Counted from the first letter of the stretch, positions 35,003 to 46,139 are shown. The stretch is 64,000 bases of DNA from Sulfitobacter indolifex (GCF_022788655.1 NZ_CP084954.1:124001-188000), one strand, 5' to 3'. The notes: generated from the letters alone by a model not told the origin. Made by a program: numbers and translations.

Positions 35003-35003
<1 letters not shown>
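34698..35003 (+). CDS. ureB: Urease beta subunit
   Basis: This 101-residue structural subunit starts [22 protein letters not shown] and includes [19 protein letters not shown], a near-invariant UreB stretch (about residues 31-49), then RRVF-equivalent GDRRIFGFN. The start overlaps the preceding small gene by ATGA, and the stop overlaps the ureC ATG (TGATG). Confidence 0.95.
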
Positions 35004-36739
<1,736 letters not shown>

Positions 36740-36749
36740 AGGATCTATT

Positions 36750-37244
36750 ATGACCCCAATCCTTTGCCAAGATATCCGCCGCGCACCCGATTGGACCGAT
36801 GCGAGTGATCAAGTGGAGCTGACCTATGATGGGCGTTTTCTGCGCCGTCGCGTGCTCACGACCACGGGCGGACTGTCGTTCTTGGTCGATCTCGCGCAGA
36901 CTGCCTCGCTTGATCATGGCGATGCTTTTGTCTTGTCCGATGGGCGTGTGGTTGAGGTCGTGGCGGCCGACGAAGTCCTGTTGGAAGTAACCGGTTCTGA
37001 CCTGCCGCGCATTGCGTGGCATATTGGCAATCGACACAGCCCTTGCCAGATAGAGGCCGACCGCCTTGTCATCCAACGCGATCATGTGATGGTCAAAATG
37101 CTGGCCCAGATCGGCGCAGAAACCCGCGAGATCACCGGCCCCTTCCGCCCCGAAGGCGGTGCTTATGGACACGGGCGCACCCACGGGCATGACCACAGCC
37201 ATGCCCACCACGCCCCCCAAGATCACGACCACACTCATGCCTAA
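36750..37244 (+). CDS. ureE: UreE nickel metallochaperone
   Basis: The 164-residue UreE has the N-terminal peptide-binding domain and the metal domain with CQIEADRLVIQRDHVMVKML. It has a long His-rich C-terminus (HGRTHGHDHSHAHHAP then HDHTHA) typical of nickel-storing UreE. The start chosen is the ATG of MTPILCQDI, with AAGGA upstream; the longer frame reads back into ureC. The last 8 nt overlap ureF. Confidence 0.92.
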   Translation: MTPILCQDIRRAPDWTDASDQVELTYDGRFLRRRVLTTTGGLSFLVDLAQTASLDHGDAFVLSDGRVVEVVAADEVLLEVTGSDLPRIAWHIGNRHSPCQIEADRLVIQRDHVMVKMLAQIGAETREITGPFRPEGGAYGHGRTHGHDHSHAHHAPQDHDHTHA

Positions 37245-37884
37245 CACCAACCAGGCTGAGCAGCTCCTGACGCTGGTGCAGATGTTCTCCCCCTCCTATC
37301 CGGTAGGGGCATTTGCCTATAGCCACGGGCTGGAATGGGCCGTGCAGGACGGGGCCGTGACTGACCGGGATAGTCTTAACGATTGGCTAGGTACGGTGTT
37401 GCGGCACGGGGCTGGATTGGCCGACGCCCTGTTTCTCGCGGCCGCCTACCGTGCAGATGCCCCGTCGGAGATTGACGCCGAGGCCCGCGCCTTTGCGGCC
37501 TCGGCCGAACGGCTCAAGGAAACCGTGTTGCAAGGCGAAGCCTTTGCCCGTGCCAGTGCGGAAATTTGGCAGATCGACCTGCCTTCGCTATGCTATCCTG
37601 TCGCGGTTGGTCGGGCCGCCGCGCTGCAAGGGCTCCCCCTGCGTCAAACGCTCGAGATGTTTCTCCACGCTTTCGCGGCCAACCTCGCCACAGCCGGAAT
37701 GCGGCTTATTCCATTGGGGCAGACCGAGGGGCAGATCATCATTCGCACCCTTGCACCGCTTTGCCTTGAGATTGCCGAGACCGCAGAAAATGGCACGCTC
37801 GACGATCTCACCTCTACCGCCTTTTTAAGCGACATCGCCGCCATGAAGCACGAAACCCAGTATTCGAGGATTTTCCGCACATGA
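37237..37884 (+). CDS. ureF: UreF urease accessory protein
   Basis: The 215-residue helical protein has the UreF signature [20 protein letters not shown] (about residues 17-36) and [14 protein letters not shown] at the end. It works in the UreD-UreF-UreG complex and gates GTP-dependent nickel delivery. The ATG at 37237 overlaps the end of ureE by 8 nt; the longer frame overlaps the His-rich ureE tail and is not family-like. Confidence 0.92.
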   Translation: MPNTNQAEQLLTLVQMFSPSYPVGAFAYSHGLEWAVQDGAVTDRDSLNDWLGTVLRHGAGLADALFLAAAYRADAPSEIDAEARAFAASAERLKETVLQGEAFARASAEIWQIDLPSLCYPVAVGRAAALQGLPLRQTLEMFLHAFAANLATAGMRLIPLGQTEGQIIIRTLAPLCLEIAETAENGTLDDLTSTAFLSDIAAMKHETQYSRIFRT

Positions 37885-38525
37885 AACGCAACAACGGCCC
37901 CCTACGCGTCGGCATCGGTGGCCCCGTGGGCGCGGGTAAAACCACCCTGACCGCCGCGCTTTGCCGCGCTCTGCGGGACAGGCTTTCGGTGGGCGTCATC
38001 ACCAATGACATCTACACCCAAGAAGACGCCGAAGCCCTGATGCGGATGCAGGTGCTGCCGCAAGACCGGATTATCGGCGTCGAAACCGGCGGTTGCCCCC
38101 ATACGGCAATCCGCGAGGATGCGTCGATCAACCTTGCCGCTGTGGCTGAAATGGTGGCACGGCACCCGGAGGTTGAAATCGTGCTTATCGAAAGCGGCGG
38201 CGACAATTTGTCAGCCACCTTTAGTCCCGAACTGGCAGATGTGACCCTGTATGTGATCGATGTCGCCGCAGGCGAGGAGATACCTCGCAAGGGGGGGCCA
38301 GCAATAACGAAGTCCGATATCCTAGTGATTAACAAGACCGACCTCGCCCCTCACGTTGGCGCGTCGCTTGACGTTATGCAGCGTGATAGCGCGCGGATGC
38401 GGCCAAACTTGCCAACGGTTTTCTGCGCGTTGAAATCCGGTGAGGGGATCGACGATGTGCTGGGGCATCTGGCACAGGTCGGCGGGTTGGAACTTGGCCT
38501 GCGTTACTCCGCTGTGGCTGACTAA
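37881..38525 (+). CDS. ureG: UreG urease GTPase
   Basis: The 214-residue GTPase has the P-loop [13 protein letters not shown] (about residues 10-22), [10 protein letters not shown], the nickel-binding CPH in [15 protein letters not shown] and [17 protein letters not shown]. It energises nickel insertion into urease. It overlaps ureF by ATGA and is the last urease gene in the window. No urea or nickel transporter gene follows. Confidence 0.95.
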   Translation: MKRNNGPLRVGIGGPVGAGKTTLTAALCRALRDRLSVGVITNDIYTQEDAEALMRMQVLPQDRIIGVETGGCPHTAIREDASINLAAVAEMVARHPEVEIVLIESGGDNLSATFSPELADVTLYVIDVAAGEEIPRKGGPAITKSDILVINKTDLAPHVGASLDVMQRDSARMRPNLPTVFCALKSGEGIDDVLGHLAQVGGLELGLRYSAVAD

Positions 38526-38718
38526 CTTCGATAGATATCCACCATTGGGATTTATACCTCGATCCGGTGCACCGTGTCGTTGCAACAGTTTGGGTATCCT
38601 CCCGACAGAAGATCGCCGGTTTCGGGGGCACCCGTTGCCCGCTGTCCGTGCGCCCTGTTGTGAGACTGGCAAGACTTACTTTCCACAGTCACAGGCACCC
38701 ATAACGCGGAGAACCCCC

Positions 38719-40059
38719 ATGGCTGACACCTCTGAACGCTTGTCTCTTCCCTATTTGATGCCAGCACAGGCGCAGAAACACGTAACCCATAACGAGGCAC
38801 TGCAACGGCTCGACCTTTTGGTGCAGCTTGCGGTTGAGAGCTTTGACGCCAACACCCCGCCGTCATTGCCACAGGCGGGGGAGGTCCATGCGCTTGGCAG
38901 TTCGCCGACGGCGGCTTGGGCAGGCCATGCAGACGAACTCGCCGCTTGGATTGAGGGGAACTGGCACTTCGTCGTGCCACAGGAGGGATGGCAGGCGCTC
39001 GATAAATCTAGCGGCGCTTTGCGGCGGCGTGCGGCAGATGCCTGGGTTGAGGTTTCAGTCCCCGATCTGACTGACCTGCCCGGCGTGGGGATCAACGCGG
39101 GCCACAACAGCGGCAACCGCCTGACAGTCTCCTCTCCGGCAACATTGCTGAACCATGAGGGGGCGGGGCATCAGCTAAAGCTTAACAAGGCTGGCACGGG
39201 CGATACCGCAAGTCTGCTGTTCCAGACCGATTGGTCAGGCCGGGCCGAAATGGGCACAGCGGGGGCGGATGATTTCTCAATCAAAGTAAGTGCAGATGGC
39301 AGCACATGGACCACGGCGCTTGCCTTTGATGCGGCGACGGGGATGGCCTCGGGCATGGCGCTTACCCAAAGCACCGAAGATACGACGGTGGGCCGATTGC
39401 TTCGCGTGGGCGATTTCGGCATCGGGGCGGATGCGGGGCCGGTCGTGACCGACCTCGACGCGCATCTGCTGTCGGGCAGCTATTCAAGCTATGGCGGCGC
39501 CCATGCGCAGGCACCCGCGGGCGCCAATCCCTTTTCCACGCTGGATGGGGTCTTTGGCCTTCTCTGCGGTAACAGCACCCTGGGGGACCAAAACGCGTAT
39601 ATTTGGCAGATTGCGATTGGCCTCGACACGCCGGGGTTGGCGTTTCGCGTGCGGGCAAGTGGGGCATGGGGCAGTTGGCAAAGGCTGTGGTCCGGGGCAA
39701 ACACGACCGTCGATGCCAACGGCTTCGTCAAAGAAGCGAGTCCGATCGTGCGGCTGTTTTGCGGTACCTGCGAGGAGCCAGCGGTGCCCCTAAACGCGCA
39801 GTTTGAGCGACAAGCGCTTGGGCAATATACCCTAACGAATGTGCCGCCCCTCGCCTCGAAGGGGTGGCAGATTGAGGTGCCGCAGGATGCGAATGGCAAT
39901 CGGTTGGTCTATGTCGACTGCACCTATGACGCGGCGAACGGCGCGCTGCATGTTCGGACCAGCAAGGTGATTTGGCAGGACAGTTGGGCCGCCGGTGAGC
40001 CTTGTGACATCCCCGAAGGCCGCTGGGTCGATTTGCGCTTTGGCATGCCCACGCGCTGA
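38719..40059 (+). CDS. Phage/GTA-type protein with N-terminal DUF2793
   Basis: The 446-residue protein starts MADTSERLSLPYLMPAQAQK followed by HVTHNEALQRLDLLVQLAVE, the DUF2793 hallmark found in Rhodobacterales prophage and gene-transfer-agent-associated proteins. The middle and C-terminal parts are rich in Gly, Ser, Thr and Trp with repeated beta-type segments (ASGAWGSWQRLWSGANTT). This suggests a trimeric fibre or spike domain. The ATG at 38719 is used; the frame stays open upstream for 93 codons with no family similarity. No other phage gene adjoins it. Confidence 0.7.
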   Translation: MADTSERLSLPYLMPAQAQKHVTHNEALQRLDLLVQLAVESFDANTPPSLPQAGEVHALGSSPTAAWAGHADELAAWIEGNWHFVVPQEGWQALDKSSGALRRRAADAWVEVSVPDLTDLPGVGINAGHNSGNRLTVSSPATLLNHEGAGHQLKLNKAGTGDTASLLFQTDWSGRAEMGTAGADDFSIKVSADGSTWTTALAFDAATGMASGMALTQSTEDTTVGRLLRVGDFGIGADAGPVVTDLDAHLLSGSYSSYGGAHAQAPAGANPFSTLDGVFGLLCGNSTLGDQNAYIWQIAIGLDTPGLAFRVRASGAWGSWQRLWSGANTTVDANGFVKEASPIVRLFCGTCEEPAVPLNAQFERQALGQYTLTNVPPLASKGWQIEVPQDANGNRLVYVDCTYDAANGALHVRTSKVIWQDSWAAGEPCDIPEGRWVDLRFGMPTR

Positions 40060-40068
40060 TCGCGTGCC

Positions 40069-40098
40069 CCCGGCCCGCTGCAAGCTCAGCGGGCCGGG
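40069..40098. terminator. Bidirectional hairpin
   Basis: CCCGGCCCGCT (40069-40079) pairs perfectly with AGCGGGCCGGG (40088-40098) across an 8-nt loop. It sits between the converging DUF2793 and dehydratase genes and can serve both, although neither side has a T-run. Confidence 0.65.
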
Positions 40099-40104
40099 AA
40101 ACGT

Positions 40105-41079
40105 TTAGATAATCCCACGCAACTGATTGACCTCATAGTTTCCCCCGCAAAGCAAAACGGCAGAGGTCTGGCCCGCGTATTTCTCGGGGTCCGCCAAATA
40201 GGCGGCCAGTGCTAAGGCAGCGGCGCCTTCGACCAGCATATTTTCATCCCAAGCCAGTACTTTTAGCGCAGCGGCGATTTGATCTTCGTCGCAATGCACG
40301 ATCTCGTCGATCACCTCGCTCGCCATCGGCAGGGTAAGCGAGTCTGCGTCGACCCCGCCTGCCACGCCATCGGCCAATGTATCAAGATGCTCTGTCTCGA
40401 CAATTTTGCCCGCTTTGATTGAGGCCGCTAATGCGCAGCTGTTCGTCGCACTGACACCGATGACGCGGGTCTGGGGCGAAAATTCTTTGATTACCGACCC
40501 CATGCCCGAGATCAGACCGCCACCGCCCATCGAGATAAAGACGTTGTCGACCCCATCAATCTGATCAAGCAGTTCCAGCGCGGCAGTGCCTTGTCCGGCA
40601 ATCACTTCGGCGTCGTTATATGGCGAGATGTAGGTATAGCCTTCGGCCTCGGCCAACTGCTGTGCGTGCAGTTCCGAGATAGACGCATCAGCACCGTGGA
40701 TCACGACCTTAGTGCCAAAACCTTCGATGGTTTTGCGTTTCTTGGCGACCACCGTTTCAGGCAGCACGACGATCAACTCATGCCCCGTTGTCTGCGCGGC
40801 AAGCGAGCAGGCGATACCGTGGTTGCCCGACGATGCGGTGATGACCGGACGGTCGAACGGCACAGTGGTCAGCTTGGCACTGGCCCCGCGCAGTTTGAAG
40901 GATCCGGTGTGCTGGAAGTTCTCAGTTTTGTAGAAAAGCCGCGCCCCCTCTGCCAGCGGCAAGCGCGAGGCGATGACCGGCGTGCGGTAGATTGCGCCTG
41001 CGATCTTGCGGTGAACCGCGCAGGAACGCGCGGCGGATTGGGAGATCAGGTCAGAGACAGGGGACATGGCAGTTTCCAT
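40105..41079 (-). CDS. PLP-dependent threonine/serine dehydratase-like enzyme (EutB-like)
   Basis: The protein is 324 residues from the ATG at 41079, or 320 from the ATG at 41067, which follows GGAAA. The PLP lysine is in HTGSFKLRGAS, the phosphate loop is SSGNHGIACS, and MGGGGLISGMG is the glycine-rich phosphate cup. It follows the ornithine-cyclodeaminase-like gene by only 4 nt. This pair resembles eutB-eutC of ectoine clusters, but doeA/doeB are absent here. Threo-3-hydroxyaspartate or a similar hydroxy-amino acid is another possible substrate. Confidence 0.8.
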   Translation of the reverse strand: METAMSPVSDLISQSAARSCAVHRKIAGAIYRTPVIASRLPLAEGARLFYKTENFQHTGSFKLRGASAKLTTVPFDRPVITASSGNHGIACSLAAQTTGHELIVVLPETVVAKKRKTIEGFGTKVVIHGADASISELHAQQLAEAEGYTYISPYNDAEVIAGQGTAALELLDQIDGVDNVFISMGGGGLISGMGSVIKEFSPQTRVIGVSATNSCALAASIKAGKIVETEHLDTLADGVAGGVDADSLTLPMASEVIDEIVHCDEDQIAAALKVLAWDENMLVEGAAALALAAYLADPEKYAGQTSAVLLCGGNYEVNQLRGII

Positions 41080-41083
41080 CAGA

Positions 41084-42043
41084 TTAAGTGAGATCGGGGT
41101 GGGCGGCGTGAAGCACAGCGAGCGAAATCGCGGCATCCTGAACCGCAAGGCCCGTGAGGTCGGCGATGGTGATCTGCGCCTCATCGGCCCGGCCTGGATG
41201 CGCGCCAGATAGGACTGATCCTAGCGCCGCCACATCCTCCGCGATCCCGGCTTCAGCCTCCGCCGTGGCGAATTCACCATGATGCAGCGACTGCGCAGCC
41301 AGGTCACAAACCAACAGGTCAGCCGAAGTCACAAGGTCCGTCGCCAGTTCTTGCTTGCCGGGACTGTCCGCTCCGACGGCAGTGATATGGGTGCCGGGCG
41401 CGATCCAGTTGCGTGCGATGAGCGGGGTCTTCGCAGGTGTTGTGGTGATGATAACCTGCGCCGCGCGGCAGGCGGTTTCGAGGTCGGGGGCGACGGTGGC
41501 GTTTAGACCCTCGGCTCCGAGGTCTCCTGCGGCCGCCTCTGCCTTGGCCGCATCGCGCCCCCAGGTGGTAAAGGTCAGCTTCCGCTCGGGCAGCAGCGCC
41601 TGCAGGCACCGCGCTTGGAAACGGCATTGCAGCCCGGTGCCGACGATCAGCACCCGCTCAAACCCGTCAACGCCAAGCGCACGACTGGCAAGCGCCCCGC
41701 CCAGCCCAGTGCGCATATCGGTCAGCCAGCCTTCATCCCGCAGGATCGCCAGCGGCGCGCCAGTGGTGGCTGAGAACATCAGGTTAAGGCCGTTTGAACT
41801 AGGCAGCCCCTTAGCGGGATTGTCGTAAAAGCCGGTGGCGACCTTGATGACAAACCCTTCGGTCCCGAGCACATGGCCCGTTTTTACGTGGCAATCCCCA
41901 TTGGCCGCGTCAAAGCCCAGATAGGTCACTGGCGGCGCCTGCACCCGGCCCTCAGCAGAGGCGATATAGGCGATTTCAATGGCCTGCGCCGCCGCCGTCA
42001 GATCGAAACGCGCTTTGATTTGGCTTTTGTTGAGGTCGATCAT
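41084..42043 (-). CDS. Ornithine cyclodeaminase/mu-crystallin family protein (EutC-like)
   Basis: The 319-residue protein has the NAD-binding segment RVLIVGTGLQCRFQARCLQ (about residues 130-148), a substrate-loop region TDMRTGLGGALASRAL and PGTHITAVGADSPGKQELA. Family members include ornithine cyclodeaminase, pyrroline-2-carboxylate reductase and EutC. I start it at the ATG at 42043 (AAAGGGAG upstream). It is divergent from the YheO/DauR-like regulator and leads the two-gene operon with the dehydratase-like enzyme. With the ArgE-type deacylase across the promoter, N-acylornithine catabolism is one reading. Confidence 0.83.
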   Translation of the reverse strand: MIDLNKSQIKARFDLTAAAQAIEIAYIASAEGRVQAPPVTYLGFDAANGDCHVKTGHVLGTEGFVIKVATGFYDNPAKGLPSSNGLNLMFSATTGAPLAILRDEGWLTDMRTGLGGALASRALGVDGFERVLIVGTGLQCRFQARCLQALLPERKLTFTTWGRDAAKAEAAAGDLGAEGLNATVAPDLETACRAAQVIITTTPAKTPLIARNWIAPGTHITAVGADSPGKQELATDLVTSADLLVCDLAAQSLHHGEFATAEAEAGIAEDVAALGSVLSGAHPGRADEAQITIADLTGLAVQDAAISLAVLHAAHPDLT

Positions 42044-42143
42044 ACGCGGCTCCCTTTGGATCTCTGCCAATATCGGTTGACCCGATTTCTGGATCGAATT
42101 ATCTAATTTATAATTTCCTGTCAATCATTGGAACGCCCCGCCG

Positions 42144-42764
42144 ATGCCCGAGCCGACCTTCGACAATGCCTGTGCCACGGCAGATGCCATCGCCTGTCTC
42201 TTCGGCCCGCGGGTTGAGGTTGTGGTCCATGACCTGACGGCCGAGCGTATTGCACATATCGCCAATCCGATGTCGCAACGCAGTATTGGCGATCCGTCGA
42301 ACATGCATGAGATTGACCTTGGCGAAGCCCCGGTGATCGGCCCCTATGAGAAGGTGAACTGGGACGGCTCTACCTTACGCTCGATCAGCATTCTGCAACG
42401 GCGCGCGGATGGCACGGCGGCCTATGTGATCTGCATCAACCACGATCAGGCCGATCTGCTGGCGCTGCGCCGAGTGGCTGATGCACTTGGCCCCGCGCCT
42501 CTGGAAAACGTTGAGCCGCAGGTGCTGCTGCGCAATGACTGGCACGATCGGCTCAACAGTTATGCCAGCGCATGGTGCCGCGACCGGGGGGTGCGGATTG
42601 ACGCCCTCGGGCGTGATGATCGGCGCGCGTTGATCGGTGATCTGTCGGCCTCCGGCGCCTTGGCCGAACGCCATGCCGCCGCCTATGTGGCGCGGATGGT
42701 GGGGGTGAGCCGGGCGACGATCTATAACGACCTGAAGGCGCGCCAAGACGGAGACGCGGAATGA
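42144..42764 (+). CDS. YheO/DauR-like transcriptional regulator (PAS + HTH)
   Basis: The 206-residue protein has an N-terminal YheO-type PAS domain (PRVEVVVHDLTAERIAHIAN, about residues 28-47) and a C-terminal HTH (AYVARMVGVSRATIYNDLKA). DauR of this family controls D-arginine catabolism in Pseudomonas. It is divergent from the cyclodeaminase-dehydratase operon and overlaps the ArgE-type gene by ATGA. A role in sensing a basic amino acid or derivative is inferred from relatives and neighbours. Confidence 0.83.
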   Translation: MPEPTFDNACATADAIACLFGPRVEVVVHDLTAERIAHIANPMSQRSIGDPSNMHEIDLGEAPVIGPYEKVNWDGSTLRSISILQRRADGTAAYVICINHDQADLLALRRVADALGPAPLENVEPQVLLRNDWHDRLNSYASAWCRDRGVRIDALGRDDRRALIGDLSASGALAERHAAAYVARMVGVSRATIYNDLKARQDGDAE

Positions 42765-43912
42765 CCAATATCTCACAGGCGCTTGTACTATTGGAGAAGT
42801 TGATCGCCTTCCCCACGGTGTCGCACCGCTCTAACCGTTCACTGGTTGCTTTCGTCTCAGACTACCTAAGCAGGCTGGGGGTGGCGCATCATATTTTTCC
42901 CGACGAGACGGGTGAGAAAGAGGGGCTGATCGCACATATTGGGCCGCAGGTGGAAGGCGCGGTGATCCTATCGGGCCATACCGATGTCGTGCCGACCGAG
43001 GGTCAATCTTGGCGGCACGATCCGTGGACGCTGACGCTGGAGGACGGGCGTTTTTACGGGCGCGGCACCTGTGACATGAAAGGCTTCGTCGCGTTGGTTC
43101 TGGCTGCCGTCCCACAAATGCTGGCGCAGCCCTTGGTCCGCCCCATCCAATTGGCGTTTTCCTATGATGAGGAACCCGGCTGCCTCGGCACCCTACCCTT
43201 GATCGACGCGTTGGCACGGCAGTTCCCGCGCGCTGAAAGCGTGATCGTGGGCGAGCCGACGCAGATGAAAGTGGTGACCGGTCATAAGGGCGGGATCGGC
43301 ATCAAAACCACCCTGCGCGGGTTGGCGGCGCATAGCTCGAACCCCGGGCAAGGGGTCTCGGCCATTGCTCATGCGCTGCCGCTGATCGACTGGCATGAAC
43401 GGCAGATGATGCAGCAGGCGGCGAGCGCGAGGCCGAGCGGTTTCGACCCCGCCTTTACAACGCTTCAGGTGGGCACTCTGCACGGCGGAACGGCACTAAA
43501 TACAGTGCCCGACGCGTGCGTCTTTGAGAGCGACATCCGCTATGTGCCGCCCCAGACCGCTGACGATTGGATCGCTGCCTACCGGGCCGAGGCTGCCAAG
43601 GTCGAAGCTGCGATGCAGGCCCGCCACCCTGAGGCCAGCGTAACGCTGAGCGATATCGACATCGCCCCCGCACTGGCCCCCGAACCCGGCAATGCCGCCG
43701 AACAATTGGCACGGCGGCTGACCGGCGACAACTCCGACACCCTCGTCGCCTATCAGACCGAGGCCGGGCATTTTCAGGGCGCGGGCTATGCCACTGTGGT
43801 CTGCGGACCGGGCAGCATCACGCAGGCCCATCAAGCGGATGAATATATCACCGCCGATGAGCTGCGCCGTGGGGCCGATTTTCTGTCAAAGCTGATCGAC
43901 AGTCTCTGCTAA
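42761..43912 (+). CDS. M20-family acetylornithine deacetylase-like amidohydrolase (ArgE type)
   Basis: This 383-residue dimetal amidohydrolase has ILSGHTDVVP (about residues 68-77), YGRGTCDMKGF with the bridging aspartate, the catalytic glutamate pair in SYDEEPGCLG and the C-terminal metal histidine in GPGSITQAHQADEY. The ArgE-type architecture predicts deacylation of an N-acyl amino acid such as N-acetylornithine. A catabolic role is likely because it is cotranscribed with a DauR-like regulator and not placed among arginine biosynthesis genes. Its 3' end overlaps the converging aminotransferase by 27 nt. Confidence 0.87.
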   Translation: MTNISQALVLLEKLIAFPTVSHRSNRSLVAFVSDYLSRLGVAHHIFPDETGEKEGLIAHIGPQVEGAVILSGHTDVVPTEGQSWRHDPWTLTLEDGRFYGRGTCDMKGFVALVLAAVPQMLAQPLVRPIQLAFSYDEEPGCLGTLPLIDALARQFPRAESVIVGEPTQMKVVTGHKGGIGIKTTLRGLAAHSSNPGQGVSAIAHALPLIDWHERQMMQQAASARPSGFDPAFTTLQVGTLHGGTALNTVPDACVFESDIRYVPPQTADDWIAAYRAEAAKVEAAMQARHPEASVTLSDIDIAPALAPEPGNAAEQLARRLTGDNSDTLVAYQTEAGHFQGAGYATVVCGPGSITQAHQADEYITADELRRGADFLSKLIDSLC

Positions 43913-45037
43913 GCTGACGCCTTGCCGCGCAAGGAAGGCCGAGACGCGTTCCAATCCGGCGCACAGATCCGCCGTGGGGTTGGCATAGCCGATGCGCAGC
44001 CAGCCCTCCATGTCCATCGCGCTGCCGGGGGTAAAGAGCACGCCCTCCTCCTCCAGCAACCGGGTGCAGAAATCGCGCGAGGGCAGCGGCAGGTCGTATT
44101 TTACCAGCGCGGTCGTGCCGGACTTGGGCCTGACCCAAGAAATCAGCGGCTCAGCCTCGACCCAGTCAGACAGGATCGCGAGGTTCTCGCGGGTGATGCG
44201 ATGTGCACGCTCAAGGATTTGCCCGCGGTTCTCCAGCGCGAGGGCCGAGAAATACTCATCAATCCGGCCCACCGAAATGGTGTTATAATCGCGGTGGATC
44301 ATGATGCGCTCCAGCAAGTCGCGCGGCCCGACAACCCAGCCGACCCGCAGCCCGGCAAGTGAATAGGCTTTGGACATGCCTGCCGTGCTGATGCCCTTAT
44401 CGTAGAGGTCGCAGATCGACGCGGTATAGCCGTCGCCCGCCTGATCCGTCCCGCGATAAACCTCATCGCACAGCACCCAAGCATCACTGCCGCGCGCAAT
44501 CTCCGCGATCTCAGAGAGCATCTCGCGGTTCATCAACGCGCCGGTTGGGTTATTGGGGTTGTTGGTCGCGATCATCCGCGTATCGGGGCGCATCATGGCG
44601 CGCAATTCGTTAAGATCGGGGAGGAAGCCGTTCTCTTCGCGCAGGTGCAACAGCTCAACCTCGGCGCCAATGCTTTCGGGGATGGAGTAATGCTGCTGAT
44701 AGGTCGGCACGATGGCGATGATATGGTCGCCACGGCCAACAAGCGTCTGATGCACCAGCGAATTCGCCCCGATGGTACCATGGGTCGTCAGCACATTGTC
44801 GCGGGCCTGAGCCTCGTAAAGCCCCGCCACCGCGTCGCGCAGCCGGTCGGACCCCTCAATCGCGCCGTATCCCATCCGCATCTCGCGCAGCTCGCCCAAA
44901 ACGCTATTGTCGACGCCCGCGATGTCGATCAAGTCGCCCAGCGTGATCGACTCCACGCAGGTTTCGGCAAGGTTGTAGCGGCAGTGGTTCTCTAATTCGT
45001 TCATCCACATTTCAACGCCGAAGGTTTTGATGTCCAT
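43886..45037 (-). CDS. Class I/II PLP-dependent aminotransferase
   Basis: The 383-residue fold-type I aminotransferase has NNPNNPTGALM (about residues 157-167), the PLP-binding DEVYRG and lysine in TAGMSKAYSLAGLRVGWV (about residue 228), and the C-terminal LRIGYANPTADL carboxylate-binding arginine. GAGAGGA precedes the ATG. It is followed by nothing on its strand and preceded, 20 nt away, by the serine hydrolase. The substrate is unknown; related genes are often named capreomycidine-synthase-like or aspartate-aminotransferase-like, which does not prove function. Confidence 0.85.
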   Translation of the reverse strand: MDIKTFGVEMWMNELENHCRYNLAETCVESITLGDLIDIAGVDNSVLGELREMRMGYGAIEGSDRLRDAVAGLYEAQARDNVLTTHGTIGANSLVHQTLVGRGDHIIAIVPTYQQHYSIPESIGAEVELLHLREENGFLPDLNELRAMMRPDTRMIATNNPNNPTGALMNREMLSEIAEIARGSDAWVLCDEVYRGTDQAGDGYTASICDLYDKGISTAGMSKAYSLAGLRVGWVVGPRDLLERIMIHRDYNTISVGRIDEYFSALALENRGQILERAHRITRENLAILSDWVEAEPLISWVRPKSGTTALVKYDLPLPSRDFCTRLLEEEGVLFTPGSAMDMEGWLRIGYANPTADLCAGLERVSAFLARQGVSLAETVDQL

Positions 45038-45056
45038 CGTGTAGTCCTCTCGATTA

Positions 45057-46139
45057 TCAGCTGCGGGCCGGGCCGCTTAATGCCGCCATCAGCAGCTCCA
45101 GAAACTTGGGCGCCTGCGGCGGAGCGAGCCAGCGCATGACGGCCACGATCTCTTGCTCCGGTGCGATCCAGATCGTATGCCCGCCCGCGCCCTGTGCGCT
45201 AAAGGCAGTCGCAGGCAGCGCCGGGTTGGCATCCTGCCCCCGGTTCAGCCACCATAGAAAGCCGTAGTTGTCGAGGGTCGGCGTGGGCGTCAGGGACTGC
45301 TGCATCCAATCTTGGGGCAGAATCTGTTCGTCGCCCCATCTGCCATTCTGACTGATGAACTGGCCGAACTTCGCATGATCATCCGCACCGATGAAAAGCC
45401 CGCCACCCCAGTGCCCGCCGCCGGTGACCGACTGCATCCGCGTGCCGTCAATCTCGACCCAAGAGGTCGAGTACCCCTCCCACCGCCAGTCGCCGGACGC
45501 GCCAATCGGATCCATGATCCGTTCGCGCAGCACCTCAGGCAAGGGGCGGCCAAAACGGCACAGCAGTGCATAGGCCAGCGCGTTCACCCGCACGTCGTTG
45601 TATTCGTAATAGCTCCCCGGCGCGCCGACGTCGCGCAACTGCCCCTTGCGGCTGTTGTCTGCGCCAACGCCAATTTGGCGATAGTGGTCGACCTGATCGT
45701 CCTTGCCAAAAATCTCACCGCGCCATTCGCTGTTCATCTGCAGCATGTGCCGCCACGTGATGCGCCCGTTGTGATCGCCCGCGAAATGTGGGCCCGAAAG
45801 GCTTTCCCCCACCGGCGCGTCGAGGTCATCAATCAACCCGTCCTTCACGGCCAATCCGGCCAGCACCGAAAGATAGCTTTTGGCAATCGAGAACGTCATG
45901 TCGGTTCGCGTGGTATCGCCCCAATTGGCCACCCGTTCGCCGCGGTGCAGGATCACCCCCGCAGGCCCGCCGCGCGGTGCGACGGGGCCGACGATCTCGG
46001 TCCAAGGGCCGCTCTCATTCCACTCTCGGTTCCCGACATAGGCACCATCGGGGTAGTACATCTCGCGCGGCCATGCGGTCTCATGGGCGAGGGCGTGATC
46101 AACAGCGGCCTGCAAGGCGGGGGTGGCGGCGAAGGTCAT
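45057..46139 (-). CDS. Serine hydrolase of the beta-lactamase/esterase family
   Basis: This 360-residue class C beta-lactamase-like hydrolase has the nucleophile motif SIAK in TFSIAKSYLSVLAGLAVK (about residues 79-96), the tyrosine of the YxN-type motif in SYYEYNDVRVNALA and a C-terminal GAGGHTIWIAPE. There is no signal peptide from the ATG at 46139, which has GAGGAGAG just before it. It is probably an intracellular amidase or esterase acting on a metabolite of this cluster. It lies upstream of the aminotransferase gene on the same strand. Confidence 0.85.
   Translation of the reverse strand: MTFAATPALQAAVDHALAHETAWPREMYYPDGAYVGNREWNESGPWTEIVGPVAPRGGPAGVILHRGERVANWGDTTRTDMTFSIAKSYLSVLAGLAVKDGLIDDLDAPVGESLSGPHFAGDHNGRITWRHMLQMNSEWRGEIFGKDDQVDHYRQIGVGADNSRKGQLRDVGAPGSYYEYNDVRVNALAYALLCRFGRPLPEVLRERIMDPIGASGDWRWEGYSTSWVEIDGTRMQSVTGGGHWGGGLFIGADDHAKFGQFISQNGRWGDEQILPQDWMQQSLTPTPTLDNYGFLWWLNRGQDANPALPATAFSAQGAGGHTIWIAPEQEIVAVMRWLAPPQAPKFLELLMAALSGPARS

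Noticed and set aside
40105..43912. Complete ectoine degradation cluster
   Set aside because: Only EutB/EutC-like genes are seen; the ectoine hydrolase and deacetylase pair, EnuR-type regulator and UehABC-type transporter are not adjacent.
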